NCBI GenBank assembly: GCA_008501735.1
Contig: QQUF01000050.1
Coordinates: 1-47,833 of the forward strand
Origin: Calditrichota bacterium
GTDB lineage: Bacteria > CLD3
Reading direction: 5' to 3'
Length of the DNA: 47,833 nt
Made by a program: the position numbers and the translations under genes. Shown piece by piece: positions 17,218 to 24,808 of the stretch (positions are counted from its first letter, which is position 1; each line of letters opens with the position of its first letter). The notes below the pieces were generated by a model, which saw nothing but the letters and a program-made list of their open reading frames with translations, was not told the origin of the DNA and searched no databases.

Positions 17218-17550
17218 ATGTTAACCTTAGAGTCCAAAAGAATTTCACGCGAAAGACAAACCATTAAATCTATGATTGAAATTTATTGTGAGTCCAAACA
17301 CTCGCACCCAGAACGAATTTGTTCGAATTGCAAAGAAGTTTTGGACTACTGTAATTTAAGAATTTCAAATTGTGCATTTGGAAACGAAAAACCTGCTTGT
17401 AGCGAATGTCCAATTCATTGCTTCAAACCTGAAATGAAAAGAAGAATCAAAACTATTATGCGTTTTGCTGGACCGAAAATGGTTTTTAGACACCCAATTT
17501 TTAGTCTTTATCACATTCTTGATAAACACAAAAGGGTTAACCTTAACTAA
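17218..17550 (+). CDS. YgbA-family (nitrous oxide-stimulated promoter) protein
   Basis: A 110-residue cysteine-rich cytoplasmic protein of the YgbA_NO family. Markers are I-E-I-Y-C, ERICSNCKEVLDYCNLRISNC, KPACSECPIHCF and MRFAGPKMVFRHP. E. coli ygbA belongs to the NsrR nitric-oxide-stress regulon and is needed for recovery from NO stress. I chose ATG 17218: a TTG at 17203 would add five residues but lies inside the T tract of the preceding hairpin. Its place right after a nitrate/nitrite-reducing gene group suggests it protects against NO leaking from nitrite turnover. Confidence 0.85.
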   Translation: MLTLESKRISRERQTIKSMIEIYCESKHSHPERICSNCKEVLDYCNLRISNCAFGNEKPACSECPIHCFKPEMKRRIKTIMRFAGPKMVFRHPIFSLYHILDKHKRVNLN

Positions 17551-17636
17551 TAAATCCGCACTTTTTTCATTTAATCAAATTTTCTTTGTTATCTTTCGCC
17601 GAATTAATTCTATTGGTATTTCGCAAGAAGGTAACA

Positions 17637-18410
17637 ATGTTTCAAACCAAAAAGTCACTCGGTCAGAATTTTCTTCACGACCATAATATTTCTCGGAAAA
17701 TTGTCAATTCGACTAATCCACAGAAAACAGATTACTTCTTGGAAATCGGTCCTGGTGAAGGTGCCTTAACTCAGTTTCTTTTACCCGCAGTTTCAAAATA
17801 CTTGGCTGTCGAAATTGACTCAAGACTCATTCCGATTCTCTCAGAAAAATTTCAAGACTACGAGAATTTTAAAATCATTAATTCTGATTTCTTAGACTTT
17901 GAACTTAGCCAAATGCCGACTAATTTGAGAATTATCGGAAACTTACCTTACAATGCTACAAGTCCAATAATTTTTCAGTGCTTGGAAAATTACCAAAGAA
18001 TTCAGGACCTAACAATTATGGTTCAGAAAGAAGTTGCGGACAGGCTTTCAGCAAATTACGGCTCAAAAACCTATGGAATTTTATCTGTTTTTCTTTCGGT
18101 TTTCGGAGAAGTAAAAAAGTTGTTTAACGTTCCTCCAACTGTCTTTTTTCCAAAACCAAAAGTTGATTCGGCAGTTGTTCAAATCAAATTTCAAAATGAG
18201 TTTGAATTAGTTAACAAAGACATTTTTTTTAGAGTCGTAAAAGCTTCTTTTGGGAAAAGACGCAAAATGATTTCGAATTCACTTGCAGAAGTTGTCAAAG
18301 AATTGAACTCAGAAATCCCAAGTGATTTTGCTAAATTAAGACCAGAACAAATCAAACCAGAAGAGTTTGTCTTGCTAACTCAAAAAATCTTAGAATCGGT
18401 GAAAAAATGA
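17637..18410 (+). CDS. rsmA: 16S rRNA dimethyladenosine transferase RsmA/KsgA
   Basis: A 257-residue SAM-dependent methyltransferase that dimethylates two adjacent adenosines near the 3' end of 16S rRNA. Visible are the N-terminal KKSLGQNFLHD, the SAM loop EIGPGEGALTQ, the catalytic NLPYNATSPI and the C-terminal helical domain with FFPKPKVDSAV. I chose ATG 17637 because it gives the canonical MFQTKKSLGQNF start and has AAGAAGG just upstream; an in-frame start 17 codons earlier adds a non-homologous tail. It overlaps the next gene by 4 bp. Confidence 0.95.
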   Translation: MFQTKKSLGQNFLHDHNISRKIVNSTNPQKTDYFLEIGPGEGALTQFLLPAVSKYLAVEIDSRLIPILSEKFQDYENFKIINSDFLDFELSQMPTNLRIIGNLPYNATSPIIFQCLENYQRIQDLTIMVQKEVADRLSANYGSKTYGILSVFLSVFGEVKKLFNVPPTVFFPKPKVDSAVVQIKFQNEFELVNKDIFFRVVKASFGKRRKMISNSLAEVVKELNSEIPSDFAKLRPEQIKPEEFVLLTQKILESVKK

Positions 18411-19213
18411 AATTAATTTTTATTCTAATCTCTTTCCTTTTGGTCAGCTGTTCAGACAAAAAAGAAGAACTCCAAACGGAAGAATCTCCAAATGCTGTTT
18501 TAAAAAATAAGCCTTCAAATCGTTCTTTAAGACCTGATTCTTCTTTCTTAGAATACACAGAAGCTCTCAGACTTTTTGACGATAAAAAGTATGTAGAAGC
18601 AATTCCTAAATATTTAACAGTTTTGGAAAAGGACTCATTAAACTGGTCTGCGGCTCACGAAATTGCAATTTCTTACACAACTGTTGATTCAATCGAAAAA
18701 GCAATTTTCTACTACGAACAAACGATGAGAATTAAACCTGAATTCAGTGAATCTTACCAAAATGCAGGAAATTTACTTTTCACCATTGGGCGTTACAAAG
18801 AAGCAATTGAATTTTACGAAAAGGGCTTTAAAAATACCTCAAGTGACTACTACACAGAGACTTACAATAACCTTGCAACTGCTTACTACTTTCTTGGAGA
18901 TTTTAAAAATGCTCGCAAAATTTATAAAATTTCGATAGAGTCAGACCAATCTTCTTCAATTCCAGTTTATGGAATTGGCTTAGTTGAGTATTATGCAAAA
19001 AATTACGTTGAAAGCGAAAAATACCTTCTTGAGGCAATAAAAATTGACGACAACTTGAACGCTCACTTGACACTCGGAATGCTTTACTTTGACTCTGGTA
19101 AAGAGAAACGCTCAAAGGAAGAGTTGGAGTATTTTTTAGCAAAAGTTCCAAATTCGCCTTACGCAAAATATGCAAAAGAAAAGTTAGCAGAACTTGAGGC
19201 ACGAAATAAATAA
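18407..19213 (+). CDS. TPR-repeat lipoprotein
   Basis: A 268-residue lipoprotein. MKLIFILISFLLVSC is a lipoprotein signal with Cys15. A charged linker follows, then four to five TPR units (about 47-260), for example A-I-F-Y-Y-E-Q-T-M-R-I-K-P and A-I-E-F-Y-E-K-G-F. TPRs mediate protein-protein contacts; the partner is unknown. The ATGA overlap with rsmA and the one-base overlap with mgtE indicate a single operon with translational coupling. Confidence 0.85.
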   Translation: MKLIFILISFLLVSCSDKKEELQTEESPNAVLKNKPSNRSLRPDSSFLEYTEALRLFDDKKYVEAIPKYLTVLEKDSLNWSAAHEIAISYTTVDSIEKAIFYYEQTMRIKPEFSESYQNAGNLLFTIGRYKEAIEFYEKGFKNTSSDYYTETYNNLATAYYFLGDFKNARKIYKISIESDQSSSIPVYGIGLVEYYAKNYVESEKYLLEAIKIDDNLNAHLTLGMLYFDSGKEKRSKEELEYFLAKVPNSPYAKYAKEKLAELEARNK

Positions 19214-20586
19214 TGAGTCAATTCGACTTACAAGCACAGAGTGAAGAGCTAAAAGAATTAGTTCAAAAAAAAGATGTAGTCGCTTTAAAGAGAATTTTTG
19301 GTGAACTTCACTCAGCTGACATTGCAGAAATTCTTGAACAATTATTTGAATTTGAGGTCGAAGAAAAAAGTTTTCTTTTTTCACTTTTAGATGCCGAAAC
19401 AGCTTCCGAAGTAATTATGGACCTTGAAGGTTCTGACCTTGATGATATTGTTGCAAATATTTCTCCCATAAGAATCACAAACATTGTTTCTGAACTTGAG
19501 TCTGATGAAGCTGCTGACCTAGTTAGTGAACTTGACGAAGAAGTTGCCGACAAAGTTTTGGAGCTTGTTTCTGACGATGTTTCTTCTGAGATTAAAGAGC
19601 TTCTTACTTACAAAGAAGATACAGCTGGAAGTTTAATGGCTCTTGAAATTGTCAAAGTTACTGAAAATCAGACAATTGGAGAGGCAATAAAAGAATTAAG
19701 AAAAATTTCACAAGAAGAAGACATTGATGACTTTTACAACATTTTTGTTGTTGACAAAAAGAATAAACTTGTAGGTCATATTTCTTTGCAAGAACTTGTT
19801 TTGAGCAAAAGAAGCACTTTAATAAAAGATGCAATGACTGAGCCAATCGCTTGGGTTGAAACAAGTGTTGACCAAGAAGAAGTTGCACAAATCGCTCAAA
19901 AATACGACCTCGTTTCGATTCCTGTTGTTGACTCACAAAAATGTTTAGTTGGGCGTATCACTCACGATGATTTAGCAGACGTAATTGCAGAAGAAGCAGC
20001 AGAAGATATTTCTCGACTTACTGGTTCTGATAGCGATGAGATTTATGAAAAAAGTTCTTTAGCAACTTCAAGACTCAGACTTCCTTGGCTTCTTATTGGT
20101 TTAGTTGGTGAGATTTTTTCGGCAATAGTTTTGAGTAATTTTATTAGCTCATTGGAAAAAGTTGTAGCACTAACGTTTTTTATGCCTGTAATTATGGCAA
20201 TGGCAGGAAATTGTGGAATTCAGGCTTCTTCAGTGATAATTCGTGGTGTTGCAACAGGAGAGTTTTCCACTACAAATCTAAAAAGACAATTCTTAAAAGA
20301 AATTAGAGTTGGTCTTATAAATGGAGTGATTTGCGGTTCAATAATTGTTGGAGTAATTTGGGTTTGGTTTGGATTAGACCTTGGAATTGTTGTTGGTGCT
20401 TCCTTGGCAGCAGTAATGATAATGGCTTCTTTTTTTGGTGCTTTAATTCCAATAACTCTGAAAAAATTTGATGTTGATCCAGCAGTTGCAACAGGACCAT
20501 TTATTACTACTTCAAACGATATTTTCGGTCTATTCCTTTACTTAGCTTTTGCAACTTTTTTTATCCAAACTTTAGGAATTAGCTAA
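19213..20586 (+). CDS. mgtE: Magnesium transporter MgtE
   Basis: A 457-residue Mg2+ channel. The N-terminal superhelical domain (about 1-130) has repeating Asp/Glu-rich turns such as LHSADIAEILEQL and LESDEAADLVSEL. Two CBS domains follow (about 135-260, with DDFYNIFVVDKKNKLVGHISL and MTEPIAWVETSVDQEEVAQIA), then five membrane helices with the ion-pore signature written here GNCGIQASSVIIRGVATGE (usually GNxGxQ). The cytoplasmic domains gate the pore in response to internal Mg2+ in characterised homologues. It is the last gene of the rsmA operon. Confidence 0.95.
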   Translation: MSQFDLQAQSEELKELVQKKDVVALKRIFGELHSADIAEILEQLFEFEVEEKSFLFSLLDAETASEVIMDLEGSDLDDIVANISPIRITNIVSELESDEAADLVSELDEEVADKVLELVSDDVSSEIKELLTYKEDTAGSLMALEIVKVTENQTIGEAIKELRKISQEEDIDDFYNIFVVDKKNKLVGHISLQELVLSKRSTLIKDAMTEPIAWVETSVDQEEVAQIAQKYDLVSIPVVDSQKCLVGRITHDDLADVIAEEAAEDISRLTGSDSDEIYEKSSLATSRLRLPWLLIGLVGEIFSAIVLSNFISSLEKVVALTFFMPVIMAMAGNCGIQASSVIIRGVATGEFSTTNLKRQFLKEIRVGLINGVICGSIIVGVIWVWFGLDLGIVVGASLAAVMIMASFFGALIPITLKKFDVDPAVATGPFITTSNDIFGLFLYLAFATFFIQTLGIS

Positions 20587-20689
20587 TAAAAATCAGTTTA
20601 TCTCTAATGAATTTTAAGCTATTAATTTTTTACAGTTTCGGACTTGACAAGAATCCAAATTAGAATTAAATTGCAATCCGTTTTTAAGT

Positions 20690-20774
20690 GCCAAAGTGGC
20701 GGAATTGGTAGACGCACTAGATTCAAAATCTAGCGATCTTTGCGGTCGTGAGGGTTCGATTCCCTCCTTTGGTA
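20690..20774 (+). tRNA. tRNA-Leu (anticodon CAA)
   Basis: A class II tRNA of 85 nt. The acceptor stem is GCCAAAG / CTTTGGT with a terminal G-U pair and discriminator A. The anticodon stem CTAGA / TCTAG has loop TTCAAAA, so the anticodon is CAA (reads UUG). The long variable arm and GGTTCGATTCC T-loop fit tRNA-Leu. No CCA is encoded. Confidence 0.95.
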
Positions 20775-20800
20775 TTTATTTTTGAATAAAATTCGAAAAT

Positions 20801-20896
20801 CAATTGGGGGTACTTCAAAGGTAAAAGTACCGAATCCCGTCAGGTCTGGAAGGAAGCAGCGGTAAGTATTCGAGCCTTGTGAAGTATTTCCCATTG
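20801..20896 (+). ncRNA. ffs: Signal recognition particle RNA (small bacterial 4.5S type)
   Basis: The conserved apical domain CAGGTCTGGAAGGAAGCAGC is present, flanked by the usual GTAAG side. The outer strands CAATTGGGGGTACTTC and GAAGTATTTCCCATTG pair end to end, giving a hairpin of about 96 nt without an Alu domain. It starts 26 bp after tRNA-Leu and may be co-transcribed with it. Confidence 0.95.
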
Positions 20897-20960
20897 ATTT
20901 ACGTTTTCGACCTACCTAACTTATTAATCAAATTTAATTTTAATAAAAAGGATATTCGTT

Positions 20961-21299
20961 ATGAATAAATCAATCTTTGGTATACTTTTAATAACTTTAG
21001 CTTTTAGTTTTTACTCTTGTGCTGAAAAAGTTGCAGTAGCTGAAAGTAAAGTAAATCTTCCTGGATTACAGTGTGAATCTTGTGTTGTAACAATTAAAAC
21101 CGCTCTTAAAAGTGTCGACGGAGTTTCAGGAATTGAAATCGATAAAAAAACAAAAGTTGCAACTGTCAAATTTGACAAATCGAAAACTGATGCTTCTAAA
21201 ATCGAAACTGCAATTGCAAAATCAGGTTATGATGCAAACGAAATGAAAAAAGATATGACTGCTTACAACGGTTTACCTGACTGTTGTAAAATTGACTAA
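20961..21299 (+). CDS. Lipoprotein with heavy-metal-associated (HMA) domain
   Basis: A 112-residue exported lipoprotein (lipobox SFYSC, Cys20) carrying one HMA fold at about 31-95. The metal motif is LQCESC (Cys38, Cys41) instead of GMTCxxC, followed by VDGVSGIEID and the typical KVATVKFD strand. A Cys108-Cys109 pair near the C terminus may add a ligand. HMA domains carry Cu(I), Hg(II) or similar soft metals; MerP is the periplasmic analogue. An AAGGA ribosome-binding site is present. A merR-type gene with three metal-binding Cys lies 3.4 kb away on the other strand, but there is no direct linkage. Confidence 0.85.
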   Translation: MNKSIFGILLITLAFSFYSCAEKVAVAESKVNLPGLQCESCVVTIKTALKSVDGVSGIEIDKKTKVATVKFDKSKTDASKIETAIAKSGYDANEMKKDMTAYNGLPDCCKID

Positions 21300-21313
21300 A
21301 AAGTTTTAGAAAC

Positions 21314-21347
21314 AAAAAAGCCTTGTCGAAAATGACAAGGCTTTTTT
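21314..21347. terminator. Bidirectional terminator
   Basis: A 14-bp stem AAAAAAGCCTTGTC / GACAAGGCTTTTTT around a 6-nt loop GAAAAT. It lies between the HMA lipoprotein (plus strand) and the sorting-domain protein (minus strand), with A/T tracts that can work in both directions. Confidence 0.9.
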
Positions 21348-21366
21348 TATGTACAAATTTGAAATC

Positions 21367-22110
21367 TTACTTAGCTAAAACCATTCGTTTTGTTTGGCTA
21401 ATTCCGTTCAAATCAAAGCTGTAAAAATAAACTCCACTTGCAACTGGAGAATCATTCGCATCTTTTCCGTCCCAAGCAAAAGTGTAATTTTGTCCCGCTG
21501 TAAATTTTTGTGAAGCAAGAACTTTGATTTCCTGTCCCAAAACATTAAAAACCGATAGTTTACCGAAATCAGTTTTATCAACTGTTAATTCGATTTTTGT
21601 CGAAGGGTTGAAAGGGTTCGGGAAGTTTTGAGCTAATTTGAAAGAAGGTAAAATTACTTCGCCTTCTTCAACTGAAACAGTTACTTCTTCAGTTGAAACG
21701 TGATAGTCTTGAACCACTTTATCATTTGGGCTGTTTGCATCCCAAAACTCAACTACGATGTCAGCTTGTCCTTGAACAGTACTTGGAGTAATGTTCATTC
21801 TGATGTCAAGAGTTGTGTCAGGAGCTAAATAAATTGTGTCCGTTCCTACAAAAGGAGCCCAACAATTTATTCCTGCACAAACAGAACTTGACCAAAATGG
21901 GTCTGGCAAATTTTCTGTTACTCTATCAAAAACAATATACTGAGGTTGGGAAGTCAAGTTTGTCATATCTGCGTGAATCTCGACTAATTCCCAAGGTTGT
22001 GCAAATGAGAAATTCGCATCACTAACCATTGTAAAGCTATAAACTTGTTGAGCAAAAGAACTTGCTGCGAATGTGAAAATAGCTAATGTTGTAAAAATTA
22101 TTTTTTTCAT
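21367..22110 (-). CDS. Secreted protein with C-terminal FPNPFNP sorting domain
   Basis: A 247-residue protein with a signal peptide (cleavage probably after SSFAQ, about residue 20). The N-terminal beta-rich domain (about 22-145) resembles an extracellular Ig-like module; it contains two Cys in VCAGINCW. No enzyme motif is seen. The last 80 residues are a type-A sorting domain as used by the type IX secretion system or its relatives: LAQNFPNPFNPSTKIEL, VFNVLGQEIK, WDGKDANDSPVASGVYFY and the ending KRMVLAK. It is the last gene of the merR-thioredoxin-peroxidase gene group, 15 bp after the peroxidase stop. Confidence 0.8.
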   Translation of the reverse strand: MKKIIFTTLAIFTFAASSFAQQVYSFTMVSDANFSFAQPWELVEIHADMTNLTSQPQYIVFDRVTENLPDPFWSSSVCAGINCWAPFVGTDTIYLAPDTTLDIRMNITPSTVQGQADIVVEFWDANSPNDKVVQDYHVSTEEVTVSVEEGEVILPSFKLAQNFPNPFNPSTKIELTVDKTDFGKLSVFNVLGQEIKVLASQKFTAGQNYTFAWDGKDANDSPVASGVYFYSFDLNGISQTKRMVLAK

Positions 22111-22125
22111 TTTTTACCCTTTCGG

Positions 22126-23148
22126 TTAAAATGGACTTTTTAAGTTTTCGTTATTAATAAATTCTTCGTCAGTTAATGTTTTCAAAAAAACAATTATGTC
22201 TGCTTGTTCGGTTTCATTTAAGTTAATTCCAGAAATTCTCGAATCAACAGTTTGTGAATTTAACCCACCTTTTGCATAATTTGCAAGAACTTCTTCCAAT
22301 GAATTAAACCTTCCGTCGTGCAAATAGGGCCAACTAAACTCAACATTTCGTAAACTTGGCGTTTTGAATTTGCCTAAATCTTCATCTTTTCCTGTAACTT
22401 CTTTTCTTCCTAAATCTGCTAAGACACTATCAATTCCGTTGTTGTGGAAGGCGTTATCAGTGAAAAGTATTCCACTGTGGCAACCTGAACAGTTTGCTTC
22501 AAAAAGTGCCTTTCCACTTTCTTCGGAAGCTGAAAATTGCTCTTCGCCTCGCAAAACTTTGTCATACTTTGAATTTGCAGAAATGAATGTTCTTTCAAAC
22601 TGAGCAATCGCTTTTGTTACCAAAGTTGAATCAATTTCAGAATCTCCAAAAACCTCTTTGAAAAGTTCAGGGTAAGCCGAATGACTTTTTAATTTCTCGG
22701 CAACATTCTCCCAAGTTTCTTGCATTTCTTTTGGATTAATTACTGGACCTAAAGCCTGATTTTCTAAACTAAAAGCTCTTCCGTCCCAAAAGAATTCGTT
22801 TCCCCAACCTGCATTTACTAAATTTGGAGAATTCCTTCCACCGAAGACTTGTCCTCCGACTCCGAAACTAAATCTATTTCTGTCGCTGAAAGAAAATCCT
22901 TGTAAATGACAACTCGCACAAGCAATTGTACTGTCAGAAGATAAAATTGGGTCGTAAAAAAGTTTACGACCTAAAGCAACACCTTCAACAGTTGTAGGAT
23001 TGTCAGAAGGAATTTGCATTTCTGGGAAACCTTCGGGAATTTGAATTTCCAAAGGAGTTCCAAGAATTTTTGATTCCGAATCATCATCTCCACAACTCAA
23101 AAATGAAATTGAAAGAATTAACAGAAAATATTTCGAGAGTCTTGTCAT
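22126..23148 (-). CDS. Di-haem cytochrome c peroxidase / MauG-family lipoprotein
   Basis: A 340-residue periplasmic protein anchored by a lipobox (SFLSC, Cys19). It has two haem c motifs, CASCH (Cys77-His81) and CSGCH (Cys220-His224), and the family landmarks LGRKLFYDPILSSD, GRNSPNLVNAGW, FFWDGRAFSLE, KTPSLRNVE and YLHDGRF. Members reduce H2O2 with electrons from cytochromes or, as in MauG, oxidise protein side chains. The start codon overlaps the stop of the upstream thioredoxin-like gene by 4 bp, so the two are translationally coupled. Confidence 0.9.
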   Translation of the reverse strand: MTRLSKYFLLILSISFLSCGDDDSESKILGTPLEIQIPEGFPEMQIPSDNPTTVEGVALGRKLFYDPILSSDSTIACASCHLQGFSFSDRNRFSFGVGGQVFGGRNSPNLVNAGWGNEFFWDGRAFSLENQALGPVINPKEMQETWENVAEKLKSHSAYPELFKEVFGDSEIDSTLVTKAIAQFERTFISANSKYDKVLRGEEQFSASEESGKALFEANCSGCHSGILFTDNAFHNNGIDSVLADLGRKEVTGKDEDLGKFKTPSLRNVEFSWPYLHDGRFNSLEEVLANYAKGGLNSQTVDSRISGINLNETEQADIIVFLKTLTDEEFINNENLKSPF

Positions 23149-24269
23149 TTTATCAAAATCGATTTTTTAGTGTCTGAAATAAAATTATTAGTTTCAATTC
23201 TGTAAAGGTAAGTTCCCGAAGAAACCAAATTTCCTTTAAAATCTTTTCCGTCCCAAACAACCGAACCTGTAGAATTTTCCAAAACAAATTCATTCACAAC
23301 TTCACCAAGAACATTGAAAATCACCAACTTAGCAAATTCGTAATTCGTAATTTCTAATTCGTAATTAATTGAAGTTGTTGGATTAAAAGGATTTGGGAAA
23401 TTTTGACTTAAAGAAAACCCATTTGGCAAATTCTTTTCTTCTTCCAAATTTGTCGGTAAAACAGTAATTGTCGGAATTATGCTTTCCAAAGAATATTCAT
23501 TTCCGCCTGTTTTGACAGCTGTAAGTTTGTAGTAGTAAGTTGTGTTAGCTGTAACAGAAACGTCTGTGAAAGTGTAGTTTTGTGGAGTTGTAGTTGTTCC
23601 AGCTCCAACCAAACTTGGGTCATTAGCGTAAGAAGCAATCGCATAAAAGAACGAGTTGTCCTCACTTCTGTGAACGATAAAACCTTCGTTGTCAGTCTCT
23701 GTTTGAGTTTGCCAATCCAACTGAACATTTGCACCAACTTGGGTAAGGCTAAACGAACCTAAGGAAGCACTCGGTTGCAGAACTTGAAGACCAGTTTCGA
23801 TTGTGTTTGTAAAAGTTGTTGGATTCAAAGTGTGTGGAGGAGAAATGAATTGAACAATTCCTTCTGTATCAATTATAAAATAATTTTTGCTCGCTCCGTA
23901 AGCTGAAGAAGGTGTTGCTCCATTTGTTAAGCAAGTAAATTGAACTCCTGTTTGAGCTTGGAAAATGTTTACAACTTGTGCAGCTGTTCCATTCCAATCG
24001 TCAATTCCGAGAAAGACGACATCAGGATTATTTTGGTAATTTGTTGACCAATACTGTTGCGCCGCCGGCGCAGAATTAATACAAGAAGGTCAAGAATAGC
24101 CAAACCACATCAAGACAACAACTTTACCTTGATAATTTGAAAGTGTGTGTGAATTGCCGTTTGTGTCAGTTAATGTAAAGTTAGGAGCTGGGTCACCAAC
24201 ATTAAGTGCAAATGCAAAGTTAATTCCCAAGACCAAAGTCATTAGGGAAGTCATTAAAGTTTTTTTCAT
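23145..24269 (-). CDS. Candidate selenoprotein: secreted thioredoxin/TlpA-like protein with UxxC motif and sorting domain
   Basis: One frame runs from ATG 24269 (ribosome-binding site AGAGGAAA) to the stop at 23145 with a single in-frame TGA at 24092-24090, codon 60. Reading TGA as selenocysteine gives 374 residues, close to the 371-residue paralogue at 34967-36082. The order is: signal peptide (to about FAFA); redoxin domain (VGDPAPNFTLTDTNGNSHTL, VVVLMWFGYS-U-PSC, VVFLGIDDWNG); an FN3-like module with WQTQTETDNEGFIVHRSE; and the sorting domain with LSQNFPNPFNPTTSINYEL. The TGA aligns with Cys58 of the paralogue's CPIC. Sequence before and after the TGA is fully conserved, so there is no other sign of decay. 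The alternative is a recent nonsense mutation or base-call error. Confidence 0.75.
24058..24072 (-). promoter_or_regulatory. Candidate bacterial SECIS hairpin for UGA recoding
   Basis: Minus-strand TGCGCC-GGC-GGCGCA: a perfect 6-bp stem with a 3-nt GGC loop that starts with G. The hairpin begins 17 nt after the UGA and its loop 23 nt after it. This is within the known 16-37 nt window for bacterial SECIS loops. It uses four successive codons GCG CCG GCG GCG, rare in this AT-rich sequence, where Ala is nearly always GCA or GCT. Confidence 0.65.
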
Positions 24270-24292
24270 TTAATTTCCTCTAAGGTTAAAAG

Positions 24293-24721
24293 TTAATGGC
24301 ACTTTTTTAAAACTTCATTTTCAGAATTAAGGGCTTGAAGAATTGGACATTCACAAATTGGGGCATCAGGTTTATCGCACATTTTTGCAACTTTTGAAAG
24401 AGCATTTTTCATCTTTTCCAACTCAACAATCTTGTGTTCAATATTTTCAATTCGTGAATCTGTAATTTTACGAATTTCTTTGCACTTTGTCGAAGGTTCA
24501 ATCTTTAAAGAAAGTAAGTCTGAAATTTCTTTAAGCGAAAAGCCTAATTCTTTAGACTTTCGGATAAATTGCATCTTCTCAACATCGGATTCAGAGTATT
24601 TTCTGTAACCAGATTCTTCTTCAATATTTTTTTCGATTAATCCGAATCTTTCGTAATAACGAATTGTCTGAATGTTTACGTTAACCTTTTGTGCTAACTG
24701 TCCAATTGTAAATTTTGTCAT
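24293..24721 (-). CDS. MerR-family metal-responsive regulator
   Basis: A 142-residue dimeric regulator. The winged HTH is at 4-70 (FTIGQLAQKVNVNIQTIRYYERFGLI, SGYRKY), then a long dimerisation helix (about 83-112) and a metal loop. Cys80, Cys115 and Cys123/Cys125 match the positions and 35-residue spacing of the Hg, Pb, Cd and Zn ligands in MerR/PbrR/ZntR proteins; Cys141 is an extra. Family members bend the DNA of promoters with long spacers and activate on metal binding. It is the first gene of the group, 23 bp before the selenoprotein candidate. Which metal it senses cannot be decided from sequence. Confidence 0.9.
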   Translation of the reverse strand: MTKFTIGQLAQKVNVNIQTIRYYERFGLIEKNIEEESGYRKYSESDVEKMQFIRKSKELGFSLKEISDLLSLKIEPSTKCKEIRKITDSRIENIEHKIVELEKMKNALSKVAKMCDKPDAPICECPILQALNSENEVLKKCH

Positions 24722-24737
24722 AACTATCTTTTTTTAA

Positions 24738-24786
24738 CATTGTACTAAAGGTATAAGTTAAGCATTGTACCTTAGTATAGAGTCAA
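24738..24786 (-). promoter_or_regulatory. MerR-type promoter with two repeated operators
   Basis: On the minus strand TTGACT (24786-24781) is followed after 19 bp by TTAACT (24761-24756), the lengthened spacer of MerR-controlled promoters. Two similar 20-bp units start at 24738 and 24763 on the plus strand, CATTGTACTAAAGGTATAAG and CATTGTACCTTAGTATAGAG, exactly 25 bp apart; each has an imperfect TTGTAC/GTATAA dyad. Confidence 0.6.
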
Positions 24787-24808
24787 GAAAAATATAATTT
24801 AGAAAAAA

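Noticed and set aside
23145-23828. A stand-alone gene starting at TTG 23828 with only the FN3 and sorting domains
   Set aside because: The same frame continues upstream to ATG 24269 through conserved redoxin sequence, broken only by one TGA; the TTG has no ribosome-binding site or signal peptide.
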